A DNA stretch of 64,000 bases from Pacificibacter marinus (GTDB lineage Bacteria; Pseudomonadota; Alphaproteobacteria; Rhodobacterales; Rhodobacteraceae), in assembly GCF_900109555.1 (NCBI RefSeq), contig NZ_FNZV01000003.1:241674-305673 (forward strand), written 5' to 3'. The notes under the pieces are model-generated. The model saw nothing but the letters and a program-made list of their open reading frames with translations, had not been told where the DNA came from and did not search any database. Position 1 is the first letter of the stretch; each line of letters opens with the position of its first letter. The position numbers were made by a program, and so were the translations under genes. Of the stretch, positions 8,570-23,500 are shown in pieces.

Positions 8570-11500
8570 ACGCAAAAAGGCTGAATCAAACACACGGCAC
8601 AGCAAACCACCCCCCTTCCGCACACCACGCCCAACCCGCACCCCAGCCTCAAAAAACAAGCCATGCAGCAACGCCCCACCACTGACAAAGCAAGAACCAC
8701 GACACAGAAGACAAACCCGAAAAACCCCACACCCGCCCCACAGCAAGCTGGCCAACCTCGGCGCAATTGCCAAAGCCGTCCCCAAGCAAACAAAAACAAT
8801 CAACCGCAAAAAAAATAGCAGACCGAAAATCTCAAGGCAGCCAAAAAACATAGAGGGGAATGAAAGACGAACACCGAGAGCAAAACAATTAAGACAACGA
8901 CCAAACGCAAAAGAAAAACCCATTACAGCCACAACGGCGCGACACACCGAGACAAGGTAACCCAGACGCGCGAAGCAGAACACAACGCGAAAACGAGAGC
9001 GAACGAACAAAGCATGAACAGCGCGGACATGAGAACGGCCAAAAGAAACAAGCTTCGCACAAAAAACACATGGCCGCACCCACAAAAAGGCCCAAACCGA
9101 CGCGAGAGACGGCCGAATGAAAGACGGGAAAAAACGACATGGAACAACAACGACACAAGCCCGAAAACCCCCAACCACAGGACAAAGGTCCGCACACAAC
9201 AGCAACTAGACCCGCCCTTCAAACCAATAAAGCAGGGCACACAATTCCACGGCCACACCAACACCCCCCAGAAGCAACCCCAAAAGAGAAAAGAGGAACA
9301 AAAGACGCAGCCTAAGGGGGAAGGAAATACAAAAGACATAACCACATCGTCCGCTGAGCCGATTTCGACACGATAAGAACAAAAAGCACTCCACAAAGCT
9401 CGCACACCGCATAAAATAACAATCCAGAGCCCTACAGCACACACTAAGAATTGCCCCCAACAAGGCCTCCCAGATAGACCACAATTCCGGACAACGCAAC
9501 CAGATAAGCAAAGAAAAAACGACAACAACCCCCACAGGACGAGAAACCCACGACCAGCAACGCCACCCCAAGACCGACCACACCCCGAAAATCAGGCCCG
9601 CGCAGAAGCACCGCCAGAGGACCACCCGAGAAACCCACAACCAACAGCACCTCGACGCCCACCGCAAGGACCACAGGCAAAACCAAAACCCCAAGCGCAC
9701 CACAAGCCCAAGATATCCCCGAAACGGACAAACCAAGCGCCGACAAGGGCACACAGGGGCGGGAACACAGCGCGAAAAACTGCTAAACAAAGGAAAAAAG
9801 CGCAAACCCCCCAACCCAGACTGAAAACAAGACAAAACGCGGCAACACCGGCACGGCACCACCCCCGACAACAAGCGGGGCGCCCACAACCCCCGAAGCG
9901 CTAACGTACACGGCACATGCCCCACGAAACAAACGCACCACAGCGCACCGCACCGACCCGGCCGAGACGGGCGCCACGAAATCCGCGACCCGCTCGACCA
10001 GGCGAAGCCCGATGACCAGAGTCGGCACCGGCGACAAAACACCTGCAAAATACACCACACCAACACCGCCAACACAAGTAAAAGCCGACGGGCTGTCGCC
10101 CGGGAACAAAGCCCCAACCAAAACAGCGGCGAGACAAAAAAAACACACCAAAAAAAAAACACAAACTACGGCGCCCACCTGACGACAACACCCCAGGACC
10201 GAAGGCGCGCCAAAACGACAAAAAAGCACCAACACAAGCAAAAACGAACGAAAAACCAAAGAGGGAGCAGCACCGCCAGATCCGGCACCAGCAACACGAC
10301 CGCAGCCCAAGGCCTGCACCACCAACGACGCAGACATCCGGATGCAGCGCGCAAACCAAAACACCACACACAACGGCCCAAACACCACGCGAAAGCAAAG
10401 GAGACCAGACACCACATCTGAAAAACCAAAGACCCAGGGGGCAAAAACCGGTACCAACCCGAGCAAGAAATATGCAAAACCCAAAGGGATCGAAGGACCA
10501 ACAACGCACACCCCAACCAACAGTGAAGAATAACCAACAGGGCCGATGGCCGCAACGAAAGCGGAAAACACCACACAAAGCAAGGGCGTCAAACAACGGA
10601 GACGAAAAAAAACCGACAGAACCAACGCCACCGCCCGTGCGACAAAAAACTGCGGCGCCGACACCAAAAAAGAAAAACACAAATCGATCCGCACCGGGGC
10701 CGAGCCAACAAGCGGAAAGAAAGCCCCAACCAGAGCCACAAATACCGACAACCGCAATCCGACGAACGACCGGCTGACGAGAACAGCACCACAAAAACCC
10801 ACAGCTGCCGAGAACGCGCCCACAAAGACGACATCGAGAACACAATCCGAAAGCAGAATCACGCACCCGAGCACACACGTCCAACGAACCAAGGCCGAAG
10901 GCAACTAAAACCGCCACCGCGCAACCCAGCGGACCAGCTGCCACAGCCAACTGACGAAACACACAAAAGAGAGCCGGAACGCCAAGAGAAGAACATCCCG
11001 CTGAACCCAAGCAGACCCGCCCGCCGGAACCGGCGGAAACAAAACCATGTACGTAGCTACAAACACCCCCGCGGCAAAGCACGACGGGAGCAAAAACCCA
11101 AGAAGCACCCCCGCCGAGCGACGCGCCACAAAGGCGCAATGCCCAAGATTCACAGCACGACCAACAGCGAGAACGCGAGCCGCGACAAGCCGCCACGCCC
11201 GGGCCAGCCAGTGACGAAAGACACCATCCCGAGAAAGACCAGCAAAGGCCCCCAACCCGCCCAAAAGGCCGACCTGCGCTCAATAGGCCCGACAGCCGCA
11301 CACACACTCGAACCGAACCCCAAGCGAAACGCCAAAGCACACCCCCCCACGAACACCACGCCAAGCGGCGCGCGGAGGAACAGAGCAAAACGAACGAAAA
11401 GACAACGCAAGAAAAACTGCCAAAAAACACCCACGAACGCAACACACGCCACGCAGATCGGGCAACAGCACCACGCAAGACTACTCAAGACGAGATAATT

Positions 11501-14500
11501 ACCAAAAAGCCTAATACGACAAAAGAAGCACCGCCCACACAACTTGGCCAAGCGAATAACCCCCAGACCGGCGCACCAAAACGAGGCAAGCCCTGAGGCG
11601 AAGAGGCGGAAAGCCGGCTTCGCGCACCATTTCAACGCCAGATGCGTCGCCCAGAGGACAACAAACGAGGGCCCACGGGGGAAAGCACGCCACGACGCCG
11701 CAAGAGACGGGAACATCAGCCCGCCAAACGACGGCAACAGAGCGCACTCACCCCAAACCCGCAAAGAAAAACAAAAAGAGGGATACGACGACAACCACGC
11801 AGAGATGCATGCCGACAAAGAGGATACGCCGCAAACAATCACAATCCTCCAAATACACGACATGCAGCAAAACACAGACCCGAAACAAAGCACCGATCAT
11901 CACCAGGCCACAGAAATGAAATGGGCCCGAAGCCAAGAAGAAAATGCAAACGGCAAAACCCCGCACCCAAGAAAAAGTGGCAAGCATCCCAAACCCGAGC
12001 ACCAGCACCCCAACCACGCCCGCGCTTCAGACCTGGCACCCCAGAAATAGCCGCAACACCGAAACGCACGAAAAACCGAAAACCGCAGCACGCCCAAAAG
12101 AGCAGCCCACACACGCCACACACCACTGAAGACCAGCAGCAAACAAGCACCAAGAAAACGCACGCACCGAAGCAAAGAGAGACCAACAGCCAAAAAACCG
12201 CACAGGCACACGAGAAAGATGACAAAGCTACGAAAACAACCGAAAAGCCATGAACTGAACACACAACGCCCAGCCGAACCAAAAAAACCCCGCCCGCAAA
12301 GCGGACAGCACAAGTCGGTGGCCACGGCCGGCAGCGAAAAAAGCGCCCATGCACAGCACCCAAACGGAAGCCAGCAACCCAAAACACTCCAACGAAACGC
12401 CAGACCGGAAAGAAAAAGGGAGCAAACCCGCCGCCACCCAGCCGCGCGGCACACGAGACGAACATAGCGAGAAAGCGGCCCCGAAAAAAAAAGTAACCAA
12501 CCAGCGGAAAGCCCGCGCGACAAAAACCCACTGACGAACGCCACCAGGAAACGACTCAAAAACAGCGCCCAGGGCGCCCGCACACACCCCTTAAAAGATG
12601 GACCCACCGACGAAAAAAGCGAAAGAGCGGCCCCCATAAACGCCACGCGGACAGAGCACACCCCCAAAATGACACACGACAAGGCAAAAAGCGTCCACCA
12701 AGCACCCCGCGACCGCCGCAAAGCCAAGCCAAAAACCACACACCAGCCCACCATCAGAGGCCTGAGCGCAGAAAAGGGAACACGGGCCGATACATACGAT
12801 GGGGAGGACGGAACATAACAAAATGCCGCCGCCCCAAACCACTGCCACGGCCAACAAAACCCGCCATGCCCCAACGCCAACAAAAAGCAGACGGCGCAGG
12901 CCACCGGGAACAACGATACCCAACCACGCGACGCTCAGCGGCGACCAACAACCAAACACGCCGAAGGCACAGGACCCGAACCGCAGGCAGACTGGGCACG
13001 CGAGCGCACCCGCACCGGACAGCAACACGCCCCCCCCGAGGCGCCGTAACAAGCAAGCGAGCAATCGGACGCACGAGCAGCACGTCGAGAAAAGCAAATA
13101 CCGCGAGGACAAGCACGACCTCACGCAGGTGCCACCTCAACCCCGCGAACGCACGCAGCGACACGCGAAAAGACCACGGTCAAGCCGCTCCCCCGCAAAC
13201 TAGGCCGCAAACCTGAGCCGGCCGCACGCGTCGGCCCCCCACTGCGCACCTACACAGCTGGAAAAAACGGGCCACATCAACAGCACAAACCGGCCCCACC
13301 CGACGAAGTCCGAGACGCCCTATGCAACAACGGCACAAACGGTGCGCGCGCCCCACAAACACGACGAGACGCAATAGGCGAGTTCAACACACCCCATGCC
13401 ATCAGCCAACGCTAAACAAGGCAAGCCGAGCCCAAGCCGAAAAACCACGCACCACAACGAACCGCATCACCAAGCGCAAGCGAGGGCGCAACCCAAACAC
13501 CACATGGCACCGGCCCCCGACGGAACCCTCCAGACGCCACAAGCACAGCACTCACGAACTGCCAACCACTACGCACCAGAGGAAGCGATGGGAACGCCCA
13601 ACAATCAAGAACAACCCGAAAGCCCACATTCACCAAAAGTCGCCGACAAAGCGAAGGCCACCTTGGGCAAGTCCGAAACACAGACCCCCAAGAAACAGCG
13701 AAGGTCGCGACGCCGCCAAGGGTGGCGATCGACACGAAAGGCCCATAGACGAAACCCATCCAGAACACAACAAAAGGACACAGACAAACATGAACAAGGC
13801 ACAAAGCGAAACCTTCGGCCAGCAAATAAGCCCAAAAAGCACTGCGATACCAACCGCAAACGCAACCAAAAAGACCGGCCGAGACAACCCCACGCCCCGA
13901 ATAGACCTGCGGAAAACCAAACCGAGAACACAAGACTCAAAATACCACGATGCAAGAAATCCAAGCAAAGCACCCACAAAAAACCGAAACAGACACACCC
14001 AAAGAAAGTCCCGACGCGAAAACAAAAGTCAGGCCTAATCAAGCAGGCCAAGCCAGCAACGACGGAGGCGACAAAACGGAACGCCGCCTGCAGCGAAAAG
14101 AATTCACCAAACCGCACGAACCACACGCCAACCCAAAGGACGAAGACGGTGAAAGACACCTCCAACCCGCTGAAAAAGCACATGCACAACAAGACATTCC
14201 CCGCGAAAAACCCCGGCGACAAGAAGCAGCCGACCGCCCAGAAAAACCCGACGAAACTGAAGAGAGACCGCACGCCACAACACCACGTCGGAGAAAACAC
14301 GGCCACACACCAGACCTAAAAAGACCACACCCGACGCGGCCACCGGCACAAGACGACGCACGACCAAACCGCAAACCGAAACCACCGACCCGGCGAAAAC
14401 ACCAATTCCAAAGTCGGAAAAGGCACCATCAGCCGGGAAACAGCCCAGGTTAGCGCCCAGCAACCCCAGAAGAAGCACCTGCAGAAAAACGCGCAGAACG

Positions 14501-17500
14501 AAGCAATAACCGAACACAACGTCAACCAGATGAAGGCGGGGCAAAAAAAAACACCGAACACGGAGCCCCTCGCCATCAAGCCGGCGGAGAAACAGCGCCA
14601 CACGTTACGGACATGGCATGGCGCCCACCGAACAAACCACAACACATCCTCACAAGCCCAAACAACAACAACCAGCAACCGAGCAAAACCAACAAAAAAA
14701 CGCAGCCGAAATCCCTCCGCACAAAAAAACCGCAGCAGGATCCGGAGAACCATGGCCAAGCGAAACGACCACCCAAACCACGTCACACGCGCCAAAGCAC
14801 AAAAACCACAGAAAACCGAGCAGCAATGCAACTGGACCCACGCGACGAAGGTCCAGCACACGATCCCAAAAACTCGCAGACAAACAAAAACGCACAACCA
14901 CGAAAAAACGCTCCCACGCCACAAGAACGAGAAGGGATGGGGCAGAAAACCCAATCGGCCAAAAATCGAGCAAAGCGCAAGCAAAAACAGACGCAACGTA
15001 ACACATCAAAAACGCCGACACAAACGCAACCAGAGCAAACACAACGCCAAGGCGAACGCAAAAACAGCACCCAACAAAGCCCGCGAGCTGCCAAAAACAG
15101 CGACATCCAAAGCACGGCTCACAACCACGACCCAACATGCCACGAACGAACAGAACACGCAACCCACAAATGCCCCAAAGCCGACGAAACGAAACCAGGG
15201 AGCACCGAAGCTGACCGGCAAAAAAAACCCAAAACCCCGCCCAGAAAACCGCAAGACGAAACCCTCGCTCGCGAAATAGAAGCACGCAAACGCGCCACAA
15301 AAGCAACTGTCACAGCGACACAGAGCGAAAAAAGACGCGTTCAAGGCCAGGACGAAGGTGCAAAAACCGATACACCACGCCCCCACCGAGCACACCAGCG
15401 CGCACAACAGCAACCTCAACCACCAAACCGTAAAAACAAACCGGACGCACGCGTGACAAAAAAGGAACAAAAGACACACCGTCGACGTGGAACAACCAAA
15501 GCACATCAAAGACCCAAAGAAAAACAAACAGCGGAACAGCACAGAGCAGCACCATCCCAAGCGAAACGCGACCACAGCCATGGCGCACCATCAAAAACAA
15601 AACACTGAGAACACAGCGAACCATCCCAAGAAGAAGAAGAAAAACCCCCAGAATGCCAAGCGCCTCTATATAGACCCGCACCCACGCAATGAACGGCCCA
15701 GAGGCAAACGCAGCGGTGACGAAAGCGCAAAGACCAACAAGCCGCACTGGAGCGATGAGAAATCCCAAAACAGGCGGCCCGAAATGACGCAGAAAAAAAA
15801 GGACGGCCCCCATAAGTTCGACCCAAAACCACAGAAGTAGAAGGAAAAAAACGAACACCAACGCCAAGAAAACTACACCACCAGCAAAACCAGCGCCCGA
15901 CACCCATAGAAGACCCCACAAGTTGACCCGGACCACAACAAACAGCACCAGAAAACTGCACAACCCCAACAGAACGCAGCCAGAACAAAAAAGAAGAAAA
16001 CCCACACAAAGACCAACGCGACGACGACCAGATCGGGAACACAAGCGCTGAAGAAATCACCCAAGCCACGCACAAACAAAATCGACACCAACGGCACGCA
16101 GCTCGCCCCGATGCTCACAAAAAAACCGATCAAAAAACAGGACGAAAGCCACGGACCGGACAGAGGGGACCCCTAAAAGAAAAAAAAGGACCGAATTGCA
16201 AAACCAGCAAACCCCTCCGCAAACGATGAAACGAAAACGAACGAACGCCAAAAGCGCACCAACCGTGAGGAAATACGCGCGGAAATCGACCGGCCCAACA
16301 ACACCAAAGCCCTGGCCAATCGCAGCAAGGGCACCCTAAACCGCGCCCCGGCGAAAACGGCCAAGCAGACCGGCGGCGGCAAGGCGAGACAAACGCCCCT
16401 GCGGAGCCTCATCCCCCGCAAGATCATCGCGAGACTCATAACCCAATTCCGAGAGGAAAAAACGCGCCAGGACAAACACCGCGACGCCGCCACCCAGCAC
16501 CGCAGGGAGAAAAACCAACAGGCACGCCAAATCCCCAACCCCAAGGACGACAAGCCCAAAACTGAAAACCACGAAGGGCCCGAGCTGATCAACACAGAAA
16601 GACAGGCCAAAGCACACAAAAATAAAAACCAGTGGCATCAACAACCCGCAAGCAACCAACACAGCCCCCACAGCCACCACCCAAGACGCACAGCGAGGGG
16701 CAAGACCTAAAACGCCACCAAAAGGCACCAGAAAGCTGCCGCCAGAACGGGCGCCGGAACCGACAAAAAGCGCGGCCAAAAAGGCTTTCGTGAGCAAGGC
16801 AACGGACACCGAACTGGACCGCAAGGCGGCCGAAGGCACAACAAACAGGCTCAACCCACAACCAGCTGAAGAAATGGAGCGAAGGAAGACAAAACAGCCG
16901 CCCTACGGGGCGCCCCGGATGAAGACCGTGAGCAACCCCACCACCCAAGAAAAGCAAGCGCGAGAAGCCGATAAGGCCAGCAAAGAGCAGGCACTGGCCC
17001 ACAAAAAAAACCCCAAACCCACGATGAGGCCCGGCAAGAAGGCCGCAGCGCCAAACTCGCGGCGCAATTCCAAGAGCGCCGAAAACGCCCCCACCACACC
17101 CGCAAGCGAGTTGACGCCGGACAACGCGATGCAAGCCAAGCAAAGAACAGCGGCAAAACAGATCAACGCATCAGCAGGTGACGAAACCCCCACAAAGGTA
17201 AAAGACCACGCCAAAAACAGCGCCGCAAAACAAACAACCAGCGACGCATAACGGGCACGCAGGGGAAGTCACCAAACACAAAACAAGCGGGCCCAAGAAA
17301 AAGCCAAAACACCCAAAGCCGCCGCACCTCACCCCTACAAACAGGCCAACAAACAAGAACGCAAGAACGACACACGTCACCGCCAAACCACCACACCCGC
17401 CAGATGAATGATCGCCCCAAAAGCCGAACGAATGGCACCGACAAAAACCGCCACCGAAACAACGAGGGCGGCAGCGTTGCGGCCCACACAATGAGCCCAC

Positions 17501-20500
17501 GGAGAAACAGCCTTAACGAACACGGACAGAAACCCAAAAATGAGCCAACAGCCAGGCCAGAAACCGAAGAGCCGAGCAAAAAACAGCGCGCCCGCACAAG
17601 CCCGCCGGAGGGCAAAAAAAACAGAACAAACGAAAGTCCCAGCCCAAAGACAAACCGTAAGAGCAACGAGCCGAACCACACGGGCCCCCACAAAATCAAA
17701 AAGGTCGTGGGCAAAATTAATAAGGCACCCACCAGCGGGAACACAAGAAGCAGCGCAGAAACGCCAAAGCCCCAACACACGGTAGCCACCCCGACCGCCA
17801 ACACCAAAAAAAGCCGGGAAGCAGCAAGCAACAGCGCCGCCAAGCAAAGCGAAAGCAAAGCCCCAAACGGATCCACAAGGAAAAGGCTAAGCGCCAAAGG
17901 GCGCCCCCCCACATCTGGACCTGGAACCTTGAAACACAAAAGCAACAAAAGGCGCCCCGACCCCATCACCAAAGCGCAAAACAAGCCAAACGGCACGGGC
18001 AACGTCACGCGCACACACCAATACCCTGAAACGCCCAACGACGTAAAAACGACAACCGGCAAACAAATACCCTGGCACAAGCCAAAAAACAAAGCAGAAC
18101 CAAACCGACCTGAAACCGTGACCCCGGCAAGCGGAAGAAGATCCAACACGATGCGCAAACCAAAGCCCTGCAACGACGACAAAGCCGTGCCCACAAGCCG
18201 CAGCGAGGCGACCGGCAAAGATATGAACGACAAAAGCGAACACCGCCCGTAATGGACGAGCGCCCACCCCGCGCCGCGCCACGGCAACCCCACCAAATGG
18301 CCGCAAAATCACGACCGCCACAAGCGAGAGCGCATCTCAACAACCACCGGCCCCGACCAACCAAACAGAGGCCCCGAGCACGCAAGACTCAACAACAACA
18401 AACCCGCACAATAAAGCCCGACCAATGAGCACGAGCCGCTGCAACACCGCCAAAGCACGTGCAAAAACCAAGCAACCACGCCCCCGCCGGAACCCTCGCA
18501 CGCTAAGGCACAACAGAAAAAAAGCGCACCTAAAAAGCCCAAACAACAAAGCAGCCCGAGCAACACGGCTGCGCGGGGCAACAAAGAAATCCGGACGGTC
18601 GCCCGCCAGTGAGGGATCAAAACAAAGGCCAAAGGACCCGACGCAGAAAAAACCACACGTAACCGTACAACACTAAAAACGCGCAGCCACGCAAACCACA
18701 TTGATACGACGCGTTCGCGCAGCCCAACTCACATTCCACGGCGCTAAACGGCCTCATCCGCGCGTAATAAGAGCACAGCCAAACACACGAGAGCAAGCAC
18801 ACGCACACGGGTCAAAAAGAGCCGGACAGCGCCAACACAGCCGTCCGCCAGGGCCGCCAAGAAACGCCGCCAAAACACACAACAACAACCCCCAGCCCTA
18901 AGACCCGCAAAGCCAAAATCGCCGCCCGGCGGTGACACAGAGAGGCCAACACAGTTCCAAAACCACAAAAACAAAGCGGCCAGAACACAGCACACAGTAC
19001 GAGAACCCCAAGCCAGAAACCAGGCGCGGAACGCGCCCTAACAAAAGCACCCGGGGAGGGACGTAGCACACAAAACCCAAAAGGTTCAGCCCAAAACCAT
19101 TCCACGCCTCGCACACCCAAACAACAGAACACACCAGCGAACGGGACAAAGGGCCAGCAAGAGCCAAGGCAAAAGCATACGAAGACCGCACACACACGTC
19201 GCGCGGCCGGCCGTGCACAGGCGGGAAATGAGAATCGAAGGCAGCCAGAAAGCGAACAAATAACACGAAAACAAACAAACGAACAAAATTTCGAAACGAC
19301 CCCCGCTACAAGAAGAAAAGCCCCAGCAACCAACACACGAATCAAAACAAAAAACAACGTTCCAAACACCTGCCAAAAAACCCAGAGAACATACCCGCAA
19401 ACCAGGGAATAGTGACCAGCACGCCCAATACAAAAAAGAACGCCACAACAGCCCGCGCAAACCAAAGGGTCAATCAACCACAAGCCGAACGCCAAAACAG
19501 ACCCCCAAACACATGAGACCAGAACCATCCCCGGCACCAAAACCAAAACGACCCAGAACAAAACAACGGCGCCAGCCAAAAGCGTGGAAAACCGCAAGGC
19601 CAACCCGACACAGGGTACAAACAGCTGCATAAACGCAGCGGCCTAAAGCAAAAACACCGTTTCCCAACCAAAAACGCCCGAACAAACATAAACCCGAAAC
19701 CTCAAACACCACACGGCAAAAACCCCCCAGGCACCGATCCGAGCAAGCACCAGAAATCCAAAATCGCACCCGCACCCTGCACATCAAAAACACCGACAAC
19801 CCAGGCCCACGAACAGCGCCATCGCCCGGACCCAAATGCCCGTAACCGAAAGACAACAAAGCACCGGCCACGACGACCGACAAGTAGAGCCTTGTAAAAG
19901 GCCCACAAAAAAACGCGACAAAAAGGCCCCCCAAATAACCGGAGGCAACACGACCAAAAACCTATGCCTCGCCAGGCGCGACGCCGACAAAGCAGAAAGC
20001 AGCACCCGCCGCCACTGCCACCCCATCAAAAGAACACATACACGCAGCCACGCTGATGTGAGCAACAACAAAACCACGATAAACCACAGACCGAGGGACA
20101 ACACCAAACGGCACGGCAGACAGCGGCCAAACATAGCCAAAAAGACCACCCGAAACGTCCAAAGTCACAAGATCAACCACGAAAACAGCAATCACCACGA
20201 GCCCAACCGCACCGCGAACGGGAGCAACAAACCCACACCCCCACAACCCAGAAGCATCGCCGCCAAAAACAATCCCAACAAAGAGCAAAAGGGCAAAACG
20301 TCAAGCCCCAATAACAAGAATGAACACAACGAAGACAGCCAAAGCCTCAACCACAAGAACATGAACCCCGCCACAGAAAACACGAACACCGAACCCGCCA
20401 CCAACCCCCAGGCCAAAAAAAGAGGAAAACAAACGACCCGCGCCAAGGCGGTCCAAAACAACGGCGAAAGCCATCCACATCAAAAAACGATCAGCGCCAC

Positions 20501-23500
20501 CACCATAAACAATAAAGCGAACAAAGCCATCACCACCGGCCTGACGAACGGCGCCCATGCCCACCACCGAACCCGAAGGCACAAAAAGAGCAGGAAGCTC
20601 ACCAGCCATAATAAAGCCCCAATAAACCAGAGCGGCCCGCACACAAAGCACAAAACCCACGGCAAGGCGCGCGCACAGACAAGAGACTCGCAAAACACAA
20701 CGCCACACATGCACCCCCCACAACACCCGACCACAAAGCGCGACCAACAGCGAAGCCAAAACACAGCCAGCACGGCCCCGAAAGGGAAAAACCAAAGGCA
20801 AAGCGCGACGGGCGACACGTAACACACGCGGAGAAAGAACAAACGACTCCCCAAACGAGCGACTAAAAAGAACAGAGGTCATGAACAAACACAAAACGCC
20901 AATCGCACCGACACCGAGGGACACTTGGGGCAAGCCCAACAGATCGGAACGCCTGCGCACGAAACGTTCCCGCCACAAAGACCCAGAAAAACGCCCACCA
21001 TTGACAACGAACAGCCGCGCTAAATAGCGCACCGAAAGCCCGAATGCTTGCGAAACATCTCCAACCAAAAATCAGTCACGCGATAAAGCGACGTCTATCG
21101 CCATCGATACCCACCGAAAAGGCACCAACGATACAAGGACAAATGTGGGCGCAGCAAAAGACGACCCAGCACCCAAAGAACTACAGATCAAACCAAACAA
21201 TGCCGAGCCGCGAAAGCAAAAAGAACATGCGATGAGAGCAACGAGAAGAACGCCAAGGAACGCAACCAACGAACCCAAAACATCCGATGCGATCGAGGTG
21301 CTCAGCACCAACGGCAGATGCCGTGGCCAAGATCCAACAAGCCGGGTGAGAACCTCAGCAAGAACTGCCAGCAGGAGCACTTAGCGACTAGCAAACCAAC
21401 GCAACCGCCAAGCAAAAACAAGAGCGACCACCGCAAAGAAACGAAGGCCAAAAGACCGCACCCAGCCAACAGCAGACAGTCTGCAGCACCAGCGGAGGCG
21501 TAAAACCAAAAGAAGCGGCCCCAACCGAAAACGCAACAGAAGCAGGAGAAGCACTGGACATCGAACGAGAACGCGCCCGAGCCGCAAGCCACGGCAAGCA
21601 TCGACCACCAACACCAAGCACGGGGAGGGCACCGGCGCGTACGGCGCGGCAATCACGCACAAAGAAACCAGGCCAAGAACCCAACGCGCGGCCGTCAGGC
21701 CCCCGGGAAGCGACCAAAGCTCCAGAGACGGCCGCTGCACAAACACAGTCAGTGCCCAACATAGCTAACAAAATCACGCCGATAGCAACGGAAGCGACCC
21801 AGCCAACGGCAAATTCATCAACTAGGAAAGTGGTGCACCCAGAACAACGAACCAACACCATCCAACATACGCACAATATAGGCTTCAAAGGCGACGCGCG
21901 CCGGCCACAGCGAAGCGCCTTTAGTGCGCATAGCGGGGAGTAGCGAGTGGAGTTTTACGAAGACGACATAAAAACCACCGCAACTCTACCCGCCGTAAAG
22001 CAAGAAAAACCACCGCGTGCCGCGCGCGTAAAAGCGACCCAAAAAAAGAAAAACAGCACCCAAAAAGAACAACAGGAGAAACCCCAAATCGCGGCGACAC
22101 GAAGCAAAGTCCCCAAAAAAGGAGGCACACACCAAAACAGTGACACAAGACATCAACCCAAGGCGCCGACAACCACAAAGAAACAGGGTACTAGCCACAG
22201 CCGGGTGAACAACTGCAAGCGCTGGGGGGACACCGTCCTCGCCAACCCCACCCAGCCCGCAAACAAACGCAAAAAAAAGGCAAGCCACTCCGGCGCACAA
22301 AGAGATACCCGCCACAACGGAAACGCCACACCGAAGACAACTGACTAAAACCACAAAAACACAACCCCACACAGACACCAGAAAGACCGGCACAATCCAG
22401 ACCCAGAACAACCAACCAGCCAACGATCGCCAACCCAGAGTCCAAACGAAGAAAGCCGCTGAAACCACACACACAGCGACAAACGAAAAGAAAGGCGCCA
22501 AAAGCCCTGGCAAAAGCACCACCCAGCCAAACATCTATAAAATCCGCGCGAGTGAGGCCAAAGCCAACCACAGCACAAAGGGACCGGCCGACCAGCGAAA
22601 CAAAGACCCAAGAGAACTGACGCAACGGCCAAGACCCAAAAGAGTGCCAAACCACAGGGCCAACCCGCACAGCACCCCAAAAACCCAACGACAGAACGCC
22701 GCAACATCAAGCACATTGCAAAACAACGACAGAATAAACAAGGACAAACCGGAGGTCAAAACCATGTAACAAGGCCACAAGACGGGCAAAAAAAACGGCA
22801 CCAAAACAGCAGAGAACTTCAAATCCGTACCGCAAACAAACACGTATGCCAAAAAGCACACGACGAGCAACAACCAAAGCGGGAACCAAAACCACTCGGT
22901 GACCTCGCGCAAAACCGATGCCATAAAGCATACACACATTCCCAATAGCCCAAAAGGCACCACCAAGGGTGCAGCCCCGGCAGAGGCTGAAATCGCACAA
23001 TCAGCACAGCCCAGACACACCAGGCCAAAGAGCGACAACGCAACGAGCAGGAACACAGCAACCACAAACAATCCAGTCGCGGTTGACCGGCCCTCCATGT
23101 CGACCGCCAAACCGCAGCCAAATCAAAGGGAAACAAAACCTGACGGCACCGCGAGAAAAGGCTCCTCGACCCACAAGCCCCAATCGAACTAACAAAAAAA
23201 AACCGACCGCGCACGAACATCACGCGAACAGATAAACCAGCCAATGTTGGAAACGAAGAAAAAAAGGCACCCTCAGGGCTGAACCGGGCACAATCACCTA
23301 CCAACTCGGAGAAAACAGCCCAAGCCAGAAACCGACAAAAAAGCAACGAGCCACGAGAAGACACGCGACACTGCCCTGAAAATGCGCAACAGTTGAAAAG
23401 GAACAAAAGACCTAACAGAAGATCACGAAAAAGCACGCATGTCGCGCCGGGTAAAGCACCAGAAAAACCAAGTCAAAGAACCAAAAAGACCAATCCACCC

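Noticed and set aside
8570..9300. A mutated trmB, the usual gene after metK
   Set aside because: A WPHPQK..RRERR stretch near 9071 sits at about the right distance for the YPDPWPK motif, but the flanking residues and other TrmB motifs do not align, so I do not claim it.
9206..11478. Long minus-strand open frames (up to about 525 codons) with hydrophobic, membrane-like translations
   Set aside because: The minus strand nearly lacks A, so stops are rare and T-rich codons give Phe, Leu, Val and Cys in all frames. Several overlapping frames look equally membrane-like, which real genes would not.
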